The notes: generated by a model not told the origin, from the sequence alone. Numbered from the stretch's first letter, positions 34,585 through 46,960 are shown. The stretch: 60,398 nt of DNA from Flavobacterium sp. (GCF_027482425.1 NZ_JAIXWA010000059.1:1-60398), one strand, 5' to 3'. Numbers and translations are program-made.

Positions 34585-35370
34585 ATGCATCAAATTTTAG
34601 CCTATATACAATTCGTATGGCACTCCAAAAACGAACATGGGGTGCATTCGCCTTTTGTGTTTGATTTGGTGACAAAATGTTTTTATGATAAAAAAAAATA
34701 CCCCGCTTACCTACAACTTTCGGCCTACCGACACCAACTTTTAAACAATAAGGAAACCATTGAGGTCACTGATTTTGGAGCAGGTTCAAGGGTTTTTAAA
34801 TCCAATACCCGAGCGATTAACGCCATTGCTCAAAACGCAGGAATTTCACCCAAAAGAGCACAACTACTCTTCCGCCTAGTGCAGTATTGTCAACCCCAAT
34901 CGATTTTAGAAATTGGGACCTCCTTGGGATTAGCGACCGCAGCCTTGCATTTGGGAAATCCGAAAGCAAGAATAACCACCCTCGAAGGATGCCCCAACAC
35001 GCATACCATCGCCCAATCGGAACTCCAAAAATGGGAACCTGCCACCCGTTCGATCGAATTTATCACTACCGAATTTTCGGGAGCCTTGTCCAATCTAGGA
35101 ACAGCAAACACTTTTGACCTCATCTATTTTGATGGCAATCATTCAAAAACAGCAACATTAGCGTACTTTGAACAGTTATTACCCACAGCCACCAACAATT
35201 CCGTGTGGATTTTTGACGATATTCATTGGTCAAAAGGCATGGAGGAAGCTTGGGAAAACATCAAAAACCATCCCGAAATTACCGTCAGTATCGATACTTT
35301 TCAATGGGGGATTGTTTTTTTTCGAAAGGAACAACGCATGGCCAAAGAACATTTTACCCTACGGGTTTAA
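34585..35370 (+). CDS. Class I SAM-dependent methyltransferase (O-methyltransferase-like)
   Basis: 261 residues. The SAM-binding motif I is SILEIGTSLGLATAALHLG near 110-128, the acidic loop ITTLEGCPNTHTIAQ near 135-150, and FDLIYFDGNHSKTATL near 176-191 matches the O-methyltransferase type. WIFDDIHWSKGMEEAW follows. Substrate unknown. It is preceded by a heptamer tandem array with no clear promoter. Another 84 bases separate it from the ABC ATPase gene. Confidence 0.85.
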   Translation: MHQILAYIQFVWHSKNEHGVHSPFVFDLVTKCFYDKKKYPAYLQLSAYRHQLLNNKETIEVTDFGAGSRVFKSNTRAINAIAQNAGISPKRAQLLFRLVQYCQPQSILEIGTSLGLATAALHLGNPKARITTLEGCPNTHTIAQSELQKWEPATRSIEFITTEFSGALSNLGTANTFDLIYFDGNHSKTATLAYFEQLLPTATNNSVWIFDDIHWSKGMEEAWENIKNHPEITVSIDTFQWGIVFFRKEQRMAKEHFTLRV

Positions 35371-35454
35371 ATTTACTCGCTGCTGTAACATTTTCACAAA
35401 GAAGTTTACTTATAAGGACATAGGCTTTTTTGCCGCTTGCTGAATTATACAATT

Positions 35455-36144
35455 ATGGCTGAATCACTCATCAACATCACCGAAATCAAACGCGATTTCC
35501 AATTAGGAAGTGAAACCATCAATGTGCTCAAAGGAATTGACCTCCAAATAAATAAAGGAGAATATGTCGCCTTGATGGGACCGTCGGGTTCGGGAAAATC
35601 GACCTTGATGAATATTTTGGGCTGTTTGGACACTCCTACTTCGGGCGCCTATATCCTTAACGGGAAAGATGTTTCGCAAATGCACGACGACGATTTGGCC
35701 GAAGTGCGCAATAAAGAAATCGGATTTGTCTTTCAAACATTCAACCTTTTACCGCGAACCACCGCGCTTGATAATGTCGCGTTGCCAATGGTCTACGCCG
35801 GGTACAATAAAACCGACCGCCATGCGCGTGCCAAAGAAGTTTTGACGCAAGTGGGACTCGCCGATCGTATGGACCACCAGCCCAACCAACTCTCGGGGGG
35901 ACAACGCCAAAGGGTAGCCGTAGCACGTGCTTTAGTCAACAAACCCTCCATTATTTTGGCCGATGAACCCACAGGAAACTTGGATAGTAAAACCTCTGAA
36001 GAAATCATGAAATTGTTTGATGATATTCATGCCCTTGGGAATACCGTCATTTTGGTTACCCATGAAGAAGACATTGCACAATATGCGCACCGGATTATCC
36101 GTTTAAGAGACGGCATCATCGAAAGTGATACTCCCAACCGATAA
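35455..36144 (+). CDS. ABC transporter ATP-binding protein (LolD/MacB-like)
   Basis: 229 residues from the ATG at 35455, where [15 protein letters not shown] fits family alignments. Walker [10 protein letters not shown] at about 43-51, Q-loop [11 protein letters not shown] near 88, signature [18 protein letters not shown] near 142-159, Walker [15 protein letters not shown] near 165-178, and the switch histidine VILVTHEED near 200-208. The highest similarity in form is to LolD and MacB ATPases that work with FtsX-like permeases. No permease gene is adjacent. The stop codon sits inside the downstream hairpin. Confidence 0.9.
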   Translation: MAESLINITEIKRDFQLGSETINVLKGIDLQINKGEYVALMGPSGSGKSTLMNILGCLDTPTSGAYILNGKDVSQMHDDDLAEVRNKEIGFVFQTFNLLPRTTALDNVALPMVYAGYNKTDRHARAKEVLTQVGLADRMDHQPNQLSGGQRQRVAVARALVNKPSIILADEPTGNLDSKTSEEIMKLFDDIHALGNTVILVTHEEDIAQYAHRIIRLRDGIIESDTPNR

Positions 36145-36157
36145 GTTGGGTTTTTTT
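36133..36157 (+). terminator. Terminator overlapping the ABC ATPase stop codon
   Basis: Stem CCCAAC / GTTGGG around CGATAA, followed by seven T; the stop codon TAA (36142-36144) is in the loop. Confidence 0.75.
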
Positions 36158-36184
36158 ATACCTTTACGCATCAAATTTACATCC

Positions 36185-39115
36185 ATGAAAAAATCAATGT
36201 TGTTTTTATTCTTTGTTGTCACCTCGGTTTTTACAACCCAAGCACAACAAACCGATCACCAATGGAAAGAAGCTGAAGCTGCTGGCTACCGCTACAAGTA
36301 CGTGACCAACGACCCCATGAAAGCCCGGTTTTACACCTTAAAAAATGGGTTAACGGTGATTTTGAGTCCAACCCCCAAAGACCCACGCATTCAAGCGTAT
36401 GTCGCGGTGAAAGCCGGGAGCAAAACCGACCCAGCGACCAACACTGGATTGGCGCACTATCTAGAACATATGCTGTTTAAAGGAACCGACAAATACGGCA
36501 GTTTGGATTGGGCAAAAGAAAAAGTGGAACTGGACAAAATTGATGCCCTATACGAACAATACAATACCACGAAAGACGAAGCCCAACGCAAAATCATTTA
36601 CCGAAAAATCGACTCGATTTCAGGCGTTGCTAGTACCTATGCCATTGCCAATGAATACGATAAAATGATGACGGCCATGGGCGCTCAAGGAACCAATGCA
36701 TTCACTTCCTTTGAACAAACCGTTTATACCGACGATGTGCCTGCCAGTGCCATCGACAAATACCTCACCGTGCAAGCCGAACGTTTTCGCAATCCGATTT
36801 TGCGCATTTTCCATACCGAATTGGAAGCCGTTTATGAAGAAAAAAACCGTTCCCTCGACAACGATGGCCGCAAAGTGTTTGAAACCTTGTTCGCCGCATT
36901 ATTTCAAAAACACAATTACGGATTGCAAACCACCATTGGCACCGTAGAACACTTGAAAAATCCGTCGTTGGTTGAAATTCGCAAGTACTTTAACACGTAC
37001 TATGTCCCCAACAATATGGGAATTATCCTTTCGGGCGATTTTAATCCCGATACAGTAATTGCTACCATCGACCGCATGTTTGGCTATATGCAATCGAAAC
37101 CGATAAAAAAATACACCTTCGTTTCAGAAGATCCTATAGTAGCCCCGATTCAAAAAGAAATCGTTGGTCCCGATGCCGAGAGTTTGACGATCGGTTTCCG
37201 CTTGCCTGGTAATAAAGATAAAGATGCTTTGTTGGCCGATTTGGTGGGCCAAGTGTTGACCAATGGCCGTGCGGGATTATTGGACTTGAATTTGGTAAAA
37301 AAGCAAAAATTGTTGCGCGCCAATGCGTTTACCTATGCATTAATCGATCATGGCGTTTTATACTTCTCGGCTTCCCCTACCAATGGCCAATCGCTTGAAG
37401 AAGTGAAAGCCTTGGTGTTGGGTGAAATTGAAAACTTGAAAAAAGGAAATTTTGATGAAGAATTGATTGTTTCCATCATCAACAATATAAAGAAGGGTAA
37501 AATCAATGAATCTGAAAGTTATGGCGACCGCGCGAGTGCCTTAATGGATGCCTTCACGTCGGAATTGGATTGGAAGGATCAAGTAGCCTATGTAAACAAT
37601 CTTTCGAAAATCAAGAAAGCCGACCTTATTGCTTTTGCCAACAAATACTTAGGCAACAATTATGTTTGCATTTTCAAACGTAAAGGCGATGCGCCCCAAT
37701 CGGTAAAAATTGAAAAACCTCAAATCACTCCCGTCGCTACCAACCCCGACAAGCAATCGGCATTTGTAAAAATGGTAAACGACATGCCAGCAACGCCAGC
37801 GACCCCCGTATTCATGAATTTTGACAAAGACATTCAAAAAGCCAAACTAGGCAATGCCGAAGTGCTGTATGTCCCCAACAAAGACAATTCATTGTTCCGT
37901 TTACGCTACCGTTACAACATCGGGACACTCAATGATAATACCTTGGGACTTGCTGCGCAATACGTTCAATTCCTAGGAACCAACACCCAAACCGCTGAAC
38001 AAATCACCAAAGCGTTTTATAAAATCGCCTGTAGTTTTAACGTTTCCACGGGTGAAAATTACACTACCGTTACCATCGAAGGCTTACAAGAAAATTTTGA
38101 AGCGGCAGTCAAATTGTATGAAGAGGTGATGGCCAACATGCAGCCCAACGAAACTGCATTGCAAGCGATGAAAGCCCGAATTGCCAAGTCGCGTAAAGAC
38201 ACAAAAGCCAATAAAGGCGCCATTCTACAAGCCTTAACAAGCTATGCCACGTACGGTGCCAACAACAAATTCAACAATACCTATAGCAATGCAACGCTTG
38301 AAGCGCTTACGGCACAGCAACTGATTGACAAAATCAAGAATGTAACCCAATGCGCGCAAACCATTTTATATTACGGGCCACAACCATTGACCGCTTTGAC
38401 CGTATCACTCAAAAAATTACATCCTGTGCCGGCAACAACCCTAACGCCTTCACCAGCGAAAACCTTTGTGCGAACCGAACAAAACAGCAACCAAGTCTTG
38501 TTTACCGATTACGATATGGTGCAAGCGGAAACCCGTTGGATACGCAATTTGGAACGCTTTGATCCCAACCAAAAAACCATTATTGCTGCGTTCAACAACT
38601 ACTTTGGTGGCGGTATGAGTTCGCTCGTATTCCAAACGATTCGTGAAAGTAAAGCCCTTGCGTACAGCACGTATGGCTATTGTGTCGAACCGCAAAAAGC
38701 GGAGGATCACTACCAAATGTTGGCCTACGTGGGCAGTCAAGCCGATAAATTTGAAGAAGCCGTAGTGGCCATGAATGCGTTGCTAACAACGATGCCCGAA
38801 TTGAGCGACAATTTGGAATTGGCGAAAACGCAAATCAAAAAAGACATTCAAACCGAGCGCATTACCCAAGATGGTATTTTATACACCTATTTGAATGCCA
38901 AAGAATTGGGCGTATCCCAAGACCTGCGCCAACAAGTCTACAACCAAGTGGATCAAATCACCATGAAGGACATCAAAGCCTATCACGATGCTCATTTAGC
39001 CCATAAACCTTATACGTATGTGATTCTAGGATCGGAAAAACGCTTGAGTCCCGAAACCCTTTCCAAACTTGGACAATTCAAAAAACTGAGCTTGGAAGAA
39101 CTTTTTGGGTATTAA
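36185..39115 (+). CDS. M16-family (insulinase/pitrilysin-like) zinc peptidase
   Basis: 976 residues from the ATG at 36185 (signal peptide MKKSMLFLFFVVTSVFTTQA). The inverted zinc motif HxxEH is HYLEH at 91-95 (H91, E94, H95), with a downstream glutamate in the ELEAVYEEKNRS region as third ligand. A second M16-like half without the motif follows, ending with another domain pair (SSLVFQTIRESKALAYSTYGYC). This is the two-half large form common in Bacteroidota. It probably degrades peptides in the periplasm. Monocistronic, after a strong terminator. Confidence 0.92.
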   Translation: MKKSMLFLFFVVTSVFTTQAQQTDHQWKEAEAAGYRYKYVTNDPMKARFYTLKNGLTVILSPTPKDPRIQAYVAVKAGSKTDPATNTGLAHYLEHMLFKGTDKYGSLDWAKEKVELDKIDALYEQYNTTKDEAQRKIIYRKIDSISGVASTYAIANEYDKMMTAMGAQGTNAFTSFEQTVYTDDVPASAIDKYLTVQAERFRNPILRIFHTELEAVYEEKNRSLDNDGRKVFETLFAALFQKHNYGLQTTIGTVEHLKNPSLVEIRKYFNTYYVPNNMGIILSGDFNPDTVIATIDRMFGYMQSKPIKKYTFVSEDPIVAPIQKEIVGPDAESLTIGFRLPGNKDKDALLADLVGQVLTNGRAGLLDLNLVKKQKLLRANAFTYALIDHGVLYFSASPTNGQSLEEVKALVLGEIENLKKGNFDEELIVSIINNIKKGKINESESYGDRASALMDAFTSELDWKDQVAYVNNLSKIKKADLIAFANKYLGNNYVCIFKRKGDAPQSVKIEKPQITPVATNPDKQSAFVKMVNDMPATPATPVFMNFDKDIQKAKLGNAEVLYVPNKDNSLFRLRYRYNIGTLNDNTLGLAAQYVQFLGTNTQTAEQITKAFYKIACSFNVSTGENYTTVTIEGLQENFEAAVKLYEEVMANMQPNETALQAMKARIAKSRKDTKANKGAILQALTSYATYGANNKFNNTYSNATLEALTAQQLIDKIKNVTQCAQTILYYGPQPLTALTVSLKKLHPVPATTLTPSPAKTFVRTEQNSNQVLFTDYDMVQAETRWIRNLERFDPNQKTIIAAFNNYFGGGMSSLVFQTIRESKALAYSTYGYCVEPQKAEDHYQMLAYVGSQADKFEEAVVAMNALLTTMPELSDNLELAKTQIKKDIQTERITQDGILYTYLNAKELGVSQDLRQQVYNQVDQITMKDIKAYHDAHLAHKPYTYVILGSEKRLSPETLSKLGQFKKLSLEELFGY

Positions 39116-39187
39116 TCGTTCCCAACATAATTTATAGAGAGCAGTCTAAAAAGGCTGCTTTCTGCGTTATTATCCAAACGGTTTTTC

Positions 39188-39195
39188 TATTTTTG
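39188..39195 (+). promoter_or_regulatory. -7 box TATTTTTG for the adenosyltransferase gene
   Basis: Exact TAnnTTTG match 19 bases before the ATG at 39215. No clear -33 TTG. Confidence 0.5.
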
Positions 39196-39214
39196 ACCTC
39201 CAAGAGCATCCCTT

Positions 39215-39784
39215 ATGAAAGTATATACTAAAACCGGTGACGCCGGAACCACTTCCCTCTTTGGCGGCGATCGCGTGCCCAAACACCACATTCGCATCGA
39301 GAGCTATGGCACCGTAGATGAACTCAATAGCTATATCGGTTTGTTGCGCGACCAAGCCATCAATCCGTTATACCAAGCCATTTTGATTGAAGTGCAAGAC
39401 CGTTTGTTTACCGTAGGCGCAATTTTGGCCACACCTCCCGAAAAAACGGTATTGAAAAATGGCGAAAAACGTCTGCAAAATCTTGGAATCACCGAAATGG
39501 ATGTCGCCTATTTGGAAACCGAAATGGATAAAATGGATGCCGAACTGCCACCGATGACCCACTTTGTTTTGCCCGGAGGCCATCCTACCGTGTCATATTG
39601 TCATATTGCCCGCTGTGTATGCCGAAGAGCCGAGCGTTTGGCGGTACATTTGAATGACATCGAACCCACGGAACCGCTAGTCATTACTTACCTGAACCGA
39701 CTTTCTGACTTCCTTTTCGTCTTGGCACGGAAGTTGACCCAAGACTTAAACGCTACGGAAACCCCTTGGATTCCTAGGAAATAA
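39215..39784 (+). CDS. Cob(I)alamin adenosyltransferase, PduO type
   Basis: 189 residues. Makes adenosylcobalamin from reduced cobalamin and ATP. Family features: MKVYTKTGDAGTTSLFGGDRVPK at 1-23 (ATP site), RIESYGTVDELNSYIGLL at about 28-45, LPGGHPTVSYCHIARCVCRRAER near 125-147 and LNRLSDFLFVLAR near 164-176. The gene stands alone. It could serve a B12 pathway or B12-dependent enzymes elsewhere; the B12-type radical SAM protein at 15619 does not need it. Confidence 0.93.
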   Translation: MKVYTKTGDAGTTSLFGGDRVPKHHIRIESYGTVDELNSYIGLLRDQAINPLYQAILIEVQDRLFTVGAILATPPEKTVLKNGEKRLQNLGITEMDVAYLETEMDKMDAELPPMTHFVLPGGHPTVSYCHIARCVCRRAERLAVHLNDIEPTEPLVITYLNRLSDFLFVLARKLTQDLNATETPWIPRK

Positions 39785-39876
39785 ACTTTTGAGTTGCCAT
39801 TTTCGCAGAAAAAATGAGCGATTTCTCGAAAGTAAAAACGTTCTTAACTTTAAACTTAAAATAAATCAATTTTTAC

Positions 39877-39906
39877 TTGACTTTCTCAGTTAAAAATTTA
39901 TTTTTG
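39877..39906 (+). promoter_or_regulatory. Promoter for the DUF2795 gene
   Basis: TTG at 39877-39879, a 19-base spacer and TATTTTTG at 39899-39906, 23 bases before the ATG at 39930. Ideal TTG-N19-TAnnTTTG. Confidence 0.7.
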
Positions 39907-39929
39907 CAGTAATTTAAAATCGGAAGAAG

Positions 39930-40151
39930 ATGTATTGGACATTAGAATTAGCATCGTATTTAAGTGATGCACCGTGGCCTGCTACTAAAGATGAATTAAT
40001 CGATTTTGCCATCAGAACCGGAGCTCCTTTGGAAGTGGTTGAAAACCTTCAATCCATTGAAGATGAGGGAGAAATCTACGAGTCGATGGAAGAAATTTGG
40101 CCAGATTATCCCACAGACGAAGATTATCTGTGGAATGAGGACGAATACTAA
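39930..40151 (+). CDS. DUF2795 small protein
   Basis: 73 residues. N-terminal MYWTLELASYLSDAPWPATKDELIDFAIRTGAPLEVVENL matches DUF2795, a small helical family. The tail is very acidic and aromatic (EIWPDYPTDEDYLWNEDEY). Function unknown. Good promoter and a terminator downstream indicate a real, separately expressed gene. It lies ahead of secA. Confidence 0.88.
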   Translation: MYWTLELASYLSDAPWPATKDELIDFAIRTGAPLEVVENLQSIEDEGEIYESMEEIWPDYPTDEDYLWNEDEY

Positions 40152-40176
40152 AAAATAAACCTATCACAACTGAAAA

Positions 40177-40203
40177 AAAAGTCTCTTTTGGGGCTTTTTT
40201 TTT
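40177..40203 (+). terminator. Terminator after the DUF2795 gene
   Basis: Stem AAAAGTCTC / GGGGCTTTT (two G-U pairs) with a TTTT loop and a T run. Confidence 0.7.
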
Positions 40204-40206
40204 ATG

Positions 40207-40214
40207 TAAATTTG
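40207..40214 (+). promoter_or_regulatory. -7 box TAAATTTG for secA
   Basis: Exact match, 37 bases before the ATG at 40252, with a TTG (40188-40190) 16 bases upstream. It begins right after the terminator of the preceding gene. Confidence 0.6.
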
Positions 40215-40251
40215 CACACCCTGTTAGGGCTAATATTAAACTGAATTTCCC

Positions 40252-43593
<3,342 letters not shown>

Positions 43594-43614
43594 AACCCAA
43601 CCGCTGCTAAAAAA

Positions 43615-43648
43615 CCTCCCTGAGTCGTATGATTCGGGGATTTTTTTT
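43615..43648 (+). terminator. Terminator after secA
   Basis: Stem TCCCTGAGTC / GATTCGGGGA (G-U pairs) with loop GTAT, then eight T. Confidence 0.75.
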
Positions 43649-43682
43649 GGAAAAAACGCACCGCAGCTCCTCCCCGATTTGC

Positions 43683-43690
43683 TATATTTG
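43683..43690 (+). promoter_or_regulatory. -7 box TATATTTG for pepT
   Basis: Exact match 20 bases before the ATG at 43711, which excludes a GTG start at 43690. Confidence 0.55.
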
Positions 43691-43710
43691 TGACACAAAA
43701 AACCGCACCT

Positions 43711-44958
43711 ATGCAACATCTTATTGACCGCTTTATCAGCTACGTCACCATCGATACCGAGTCGGATGCCAACTCCCCGACCACACCCAGTACCGCCAAA
43801 CAATGGAATTTGGCTAACCTACTGGTGCAAGAATTACAAACCATCGGACTCACCGAAGTCACCATCGACGAAAAAGGCTATGTGATGGGAACGCTTCCCT
43901 CCAACGTAGATCACGAGGTGCCCACCATTGGGTTTGTGTCGCATTACGATACTTCGCCCGACTTTACCGGAAAAGGGGTTACCCCGCAAATTGTGCACAA
44001 TTACGACGGCGGCGATATCGTATTAAATGCTGAAAAGAATATTGTGCTTTCGCCTTCTTATTTTGAGGATTTGTTGTTGTACAAAGGGCAAACCTTGATT
44101 ACCACCAACGGACTCACCTTGTTGGGCGCCGACGACAAAGCGGGGTTAACCGAAATCGTCTCGGCCATGGAATACTTAGTGCAACACCCCGAAATCAAAC
44201 ACGGGAAAATTCGCGTAGGCTTTACCCCCGACGAGGAGATTGGCCGTGGGGCGGACTTTTTTGATGTAGACCAATTTGGCGCACAATGGGCGTATACCAT
44301 GGACGGAAGTCAGTTGGGCGAATTGGAATACGAGAACTTCAATGCGGCAGGGGCGAAAATCACGTTCAAAGGCAAAAGTGTACACCCGGGCTATGCCAAG
44401 GGCAAGATGATCAACTCGATGTTGATTGCCAACGATTTTATCAACGCCTTACCGAAAAACGAAATCCCGCAGGAGACCGAAGGCTATGAAGGCTTTTTCC
44501 ATGTGACGGGCTTGACAGGCAGTTTGGAGGAAACCCATTTGGAATTGATTATCCGCGACCATGACCGGGCGAAGTTTGAAGCCCGCAAGGAATTGGTCCT
44601 TCAAATTGCTGCCGACATTAACGCCCGTTTTGCGGCACAGTTTGGCGAGGACATTTGTATTGCCGTGGTGAAAGACCAGTACTACAACATGCGGGAGAAA
44701 GTCGAGCCGATGTACTTTATTGTGGACTTGGCCGAGCAGGCGATGCGCAAATTGGGCATTGAACCCTTGATTAAACCCATTCGTGGCGGTACCGACGGAT
44801 CGCGTTTGTCGTACATGGGGCTACCCTGCCCCAACATTTTCGCGGGCGGCCACAACTTTCATGGCAAATACGAATACGTACCCGTAGAAAGCATGCAAAA
44901 AGCAGTAGACGTGATTGTCAAGATTGCGGAGTTGACCGCTACTACAAAATTTAAGTAA
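43711..44958 (+). CDS. pepT: Peptidase T (tripeptide aminopeptidase)
   Basis: 415 residues from the ATG at 43711. M20 zinc peptidase releasing the N-terminal residue of tripeptides. Family marks: [15 protein letters not shown] (first zinc histidine) near 70-84, [13 protein letters not shown] near 133-145 (zinc-bridging Asp), [14 protein letters not shown] near 170-183 (catalytic Glu and zinc Glu), [13 protein letters not shown] near 222-234 and [34 protein letters not shown] near 352-385. Single gene with promoter and terminator. Confidence 0.95.
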   Translation: MQHLIDRFISYVTIDTESDANSPTTPSTAKQWNLANLLVQELQTIGLTEVTIDEKGYVMGTLPSNVDHEVPTIGFVSHYDTSPDFTGKGVTPQIVHNYDGGDIVLNAEKNIVLSPSYFEDLLLYKGQTLITTNGLTLLGADDKAGLTEIVSAMEYLVQHPEIKHGKIRVGFTPDEEIGRGADFFDVDQFGAQWAYTMDGSQLGELEYENFNAAGAKITFKGKSVHPGYAKGKMINSMLIANDFINALPKNEIPQETEGYEGFFHVTGLTGSLEETHLELIIRDHDRAKFEARKELVLQIAADINARFAAQFGEDICIAVVKDQYYNMREKVEPMYFIVDLAEQAMRKLGIEPLIKPIRGGTDGSRLSYMGLPCPNIFAGGHNFHGKYEYVPVESMQKAVDVIVKIAELTATTKFK

Positions 44959-44981
44959 GAACATTTCTACAAATAAGCAAC

Positions 44982-45007
44982 GCGGCGCCCCACAGCGCCG
45001 CTTTTTT
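44982..45007 (+). terminator. Terminator after pepT
   Basis: Perfect seven-pair GC stem GCGGCGC / GCGCCGC with a six-base loop and six T. Confidence 0.85.
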
Positions 45008-45009
45008 AT

Positions 45010-45182
45010 CCCCATGCCGTACCGCAGCTCCCAGTGGAACCCCTTGTATTTCAAGCTCTTAGGTAAAACACCCCCAACGCCGCGGAAAAATACCTCAAAA
45101 AACAGTTGAAACCCTGAAGTTAGGTAATGAAGTATTTTTTATTTTGGGGGGATAAGTAGTACTTTAAAGTACTTAGCTAGAC
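45010..45182. other. Structured non-coding region left of the cassette
   Basis: No gene. It holds an inverted repeat AAAAATACCTC (45086-45096) and GAAGTATTTTT (45129-45139), one mismatch in eleven, a perfect 16-base palindrome AGTACTTTAAAGTACT (45158-45173) and then the short sequence TAGCTAGAC running into the left inverted repeat of the cassette. This arrangement looks like an insertion or recombination site rather than a promoter. Confidence 0.6.
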
Positions 45183-46273
45183 GTTGTGTGCTATTTTAAA
45201 AAGAACGTTCAAAGATTAAACCGTTCAATAAAAATAACATCTAACCAAGTATACTATCTAAATAAATTAAATATGATTAGAACATTTTTATTTTTTGTCG
45301 TGATTTTTACTCTTGGTTGTAACAAGGATGACGACAATCCAAATTCTTCAAATCCTAATGTTATTCCTTACCAAGAAGGTTTGACAACAAATTACATAAC
45401 CGTGAACAATATAACACGGAAATATTTAGTTTATAGACCAACAGGAATGACAACTGTAAATGCTGTTGTAACAGTTTTGCACGGTGGTGGTGGACTTGGT
45501 ATTGGAGTTTCAGAAATAGGTGCTCACCCTCTTTCCGTTTTTCGGACAATTGCAGACAATGAAAAGTTTTTAGTAATTTATCCAGAAGGTTTACTCGACA
45601 TTCAAGGAAATCCTGGGTGGAATGATTGTAGAAGTGATGATCAATCAGGAAGTCAAGGTGACGATATTACCTTTTTGAAACAATTAAATTCAAAATTAAT
45701 TTCAGAATTAAATATTAATTCAAACAAAATGTTCTTGACAGGGACAAGTAATGGTGCTTTAATGACTTATTCTTATGCTTTTCAATTTCCTGAAACTATT
45801 AAAGCGATAGCCGTTTCAAGTGGGAATTTACCTGAGTTTCCTGAAAGTGGACTTTGTACAAATGGTTCTAATCTGCCGTTGCCAATCTTGATAACTCACG
45901 GAACAGGCGACCCTGCAATGCCTGCAAATGGTGGTTGTGTTGCAGATATTGGTGGCAATTGTAATCGTGGAAAAGTAATATCTCAAACTGCAACCTTAAA
46001 TTATTGGCTAGAAAGAAACGGTTTACAAAATATTAATCCAACCATATCAACCTTTAATGTGAACACAATAGATGCAGGAAACGTAGAAAAAAGAATTTAT
46101 GATGGTGCAAAACCTTTGGTATATTTTGTTCTTAATAACGCAGGACACGCTGTACCAAGTAAGACAGTTTACACCAATTCTTCACCGGCAAGTGGAGTAC
46201 AAAATAGAGATATAGAATATGCGGAGGAAGTTTGGATTTTTTTCAAAGGTCTTCAATAAAAATAGCACACAAC
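45183..46273. mobile_element. Single-gene cassette bounded by perfect 15-bp inverted repeats
   Basis: GTTGTGTGCTATTTT at 45183-45197 and its exact reverse complement AAAATAGCACACAAC at 46259-46273 enclose about 1.06 kb with a single ORF. The right copy touches the ORF stop codon (46257-46259). The interior is visibly more AT-rich than its neighbours. No transposase or integrase is encoded, so it may be a cassette mobilised by an enzyme elsewhere or an integron-like unit. The type is inference; the repeats are exact. Confidence 0.6.
45273..46259 (+). CDS. PHB-depolymerase-like (LpqC-type) alpha/beta hydrolase lipoprotein
   Basis: 328 residues from the ATG at 45273 (lipoprotein signal MIRTFLFFVVIFTLGC, Cys16). 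Alpha/beta hydrolase fold: VVTVLHGGGGLGIGV (oxyanion loop) near 68-82, the nucleophile elbow TGTSNGALMTYSY (Ser in GTSNG), ITHGTGDPAMPANGG with the acidic residue near 206-220, and the catalytic His in LNNAGHAVPS near 292-301. Two conserved disulfide-like cysteine pairs are visible in the middle. The closest type is feruloyl esterase/PHB depolymerase-like enzymes. Base composition and codon use differ from the neighbours, and it sits alone inside the inverted-repeat cassette, so recent acquisition is likely. Confidence 0.85.
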   Translation: MIRTFLFFVVIFTLGCNKDDDNPNSSNPNVIPYQEGLTTNYITVNNITRKYLVYRPTGMTTVNAVVTVLHGGGGLGIGVSEIGAHPLSVFRTIADNEKFLVIYPEGLLDIQGNPGWNDCRSDDQSGSQGDDITFLKQLNSKLISELNINSNKMFLTGTSNGALMTYSYAFQFPETIKAIAVSSGNLPEFPESGLCTNGSNLPLPILITHGTGDPAMPANGGCVADIGGNCNRGKVISQTATLNYWLERNGLQNINPTISTFNVNTIDAGNVEKRIYDGAKPLVYFVLNNAGHAVPSKTVYTNSSPASGVQNRDIEYAEEVWIFFKGLQ

Positions 46274-46633
46274 AGCAGTTTGGCAAAATGGCGGGTTCAG
46301 TGGTTAATTTAACATTCTACCCCCCGCTCTGCGAAGTCTCCTGACTTCGTTGCCCGATCGCGGATTTACTTCGTCTGTTCGGCAAAAGCCTCGGGTGCAA
46401 TTCGTGCCCTCCCAAAAATTTACTTCACCACAGCACGGAGCGTAAACGTCTCCACCCTTTTCGCTCAACCATATAGAGAAAAGAAGAAAGAAGCAAAAGG
46501 AAAGATTAGCTTTGGGAATCAAGGTATCTAATTGCTAGCCCCTCAGCCCCCAATGTGGGAGAATTACTATTTCAAATTAAATAATGACTGATGACTTACG
46601 ACTAATTCACCGCTCCCTCCTTAGCGCTGGGTC
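46274..46633. other. Repeat-rich non-coding region right of the cassette
   Basis: About 360 bases without a believable gene. It contains a GTTTGGCAAAATGGCGGGTT-type stretch directly after the right inverted repeat, a perfect hairpin CGAAGTC / GACTTCG with loop TCCT (46332-46349), AT-rich sequence, and a degenerate four-unit heptamer stretch ATGACTG ATGACTT ACGACTA ATTCACC (46584-46611). Reading frames here are short and look like repeat translations. Confidence 0.6.
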
Positions 46634-46661
46634 ATAAAAAATCCCGAGAGCCTCGGGATTT
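46634..46661 (-). terminator. Terminator of the nusB-yajC unit
   Basis: On the minus strand: stem AAATCCCGAG / CTCGGGATTT (46639-46661) followed by a T run. It lies just after the yajC stop. Confidence 0.8.
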
Positions 46662-46666
46662 GTAAG

Positions 46667-46942
46667 TTATGCTTTTTTGTTTAGGGCGGCGCTTAATTCC
46701 AATGAGATGGCGGTGCGTTCCATTTTTAACTTTCCAGCCATGGTTTCGATCACTACGGTGGTCTCGGCCAATTCGGCTACTTTGCCATGGATGCCGCTTT
46801 TGGTAACAATGCGGTCGCCTACTTTTAAGGCAGTTTCAAATTCTTTTTCTTTTTTCAAACGGTTTTGCTGCGGACGGATCATGAAGAAATAAATCACGAC
46901 AAACATCAGCAAAATGGGTAACATCGAAGTTAATTGTTCCAT
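46667..46942 (-). CDS. yajC: Preprotein translocase accessory protein YajC
   Basis: 91 residues. N-terminal membrane helix (MLPILLMFVVIYFFMIRP near 7-24), then the conserved RPQQNRLKKEKEFETALKVGDRIVTKSGIHGKVAEL stretch. YajC associates with the SecDF complex in protein export. The stop is 18 bases after nusB on the same strand, so the two form an operon. Confidence 0.95.
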   Translation of the reverse strand: MEQLTSMLPILLMFVVIYFFMIRPQQNRLKKEKEFETALKVGDRIVTKSGIHGKVAELAETTVVIETMAGKLKMERTAISLELSAALNKKA

Positions 46943-46960
46943 ACAGTTAAATTTTAAAGG

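Noticed and set aside
45183..46273. Classical insertion sequence
   Set aside because: The only gene is a hydrolase; no transposase and no target-site duplication could be identified.
46304..46522. A 72-codon leftward frame as a gene
   Set aside because: It translates across hairpins and repeat-like sequence, has no promoter or family, and is probably repeat translation.
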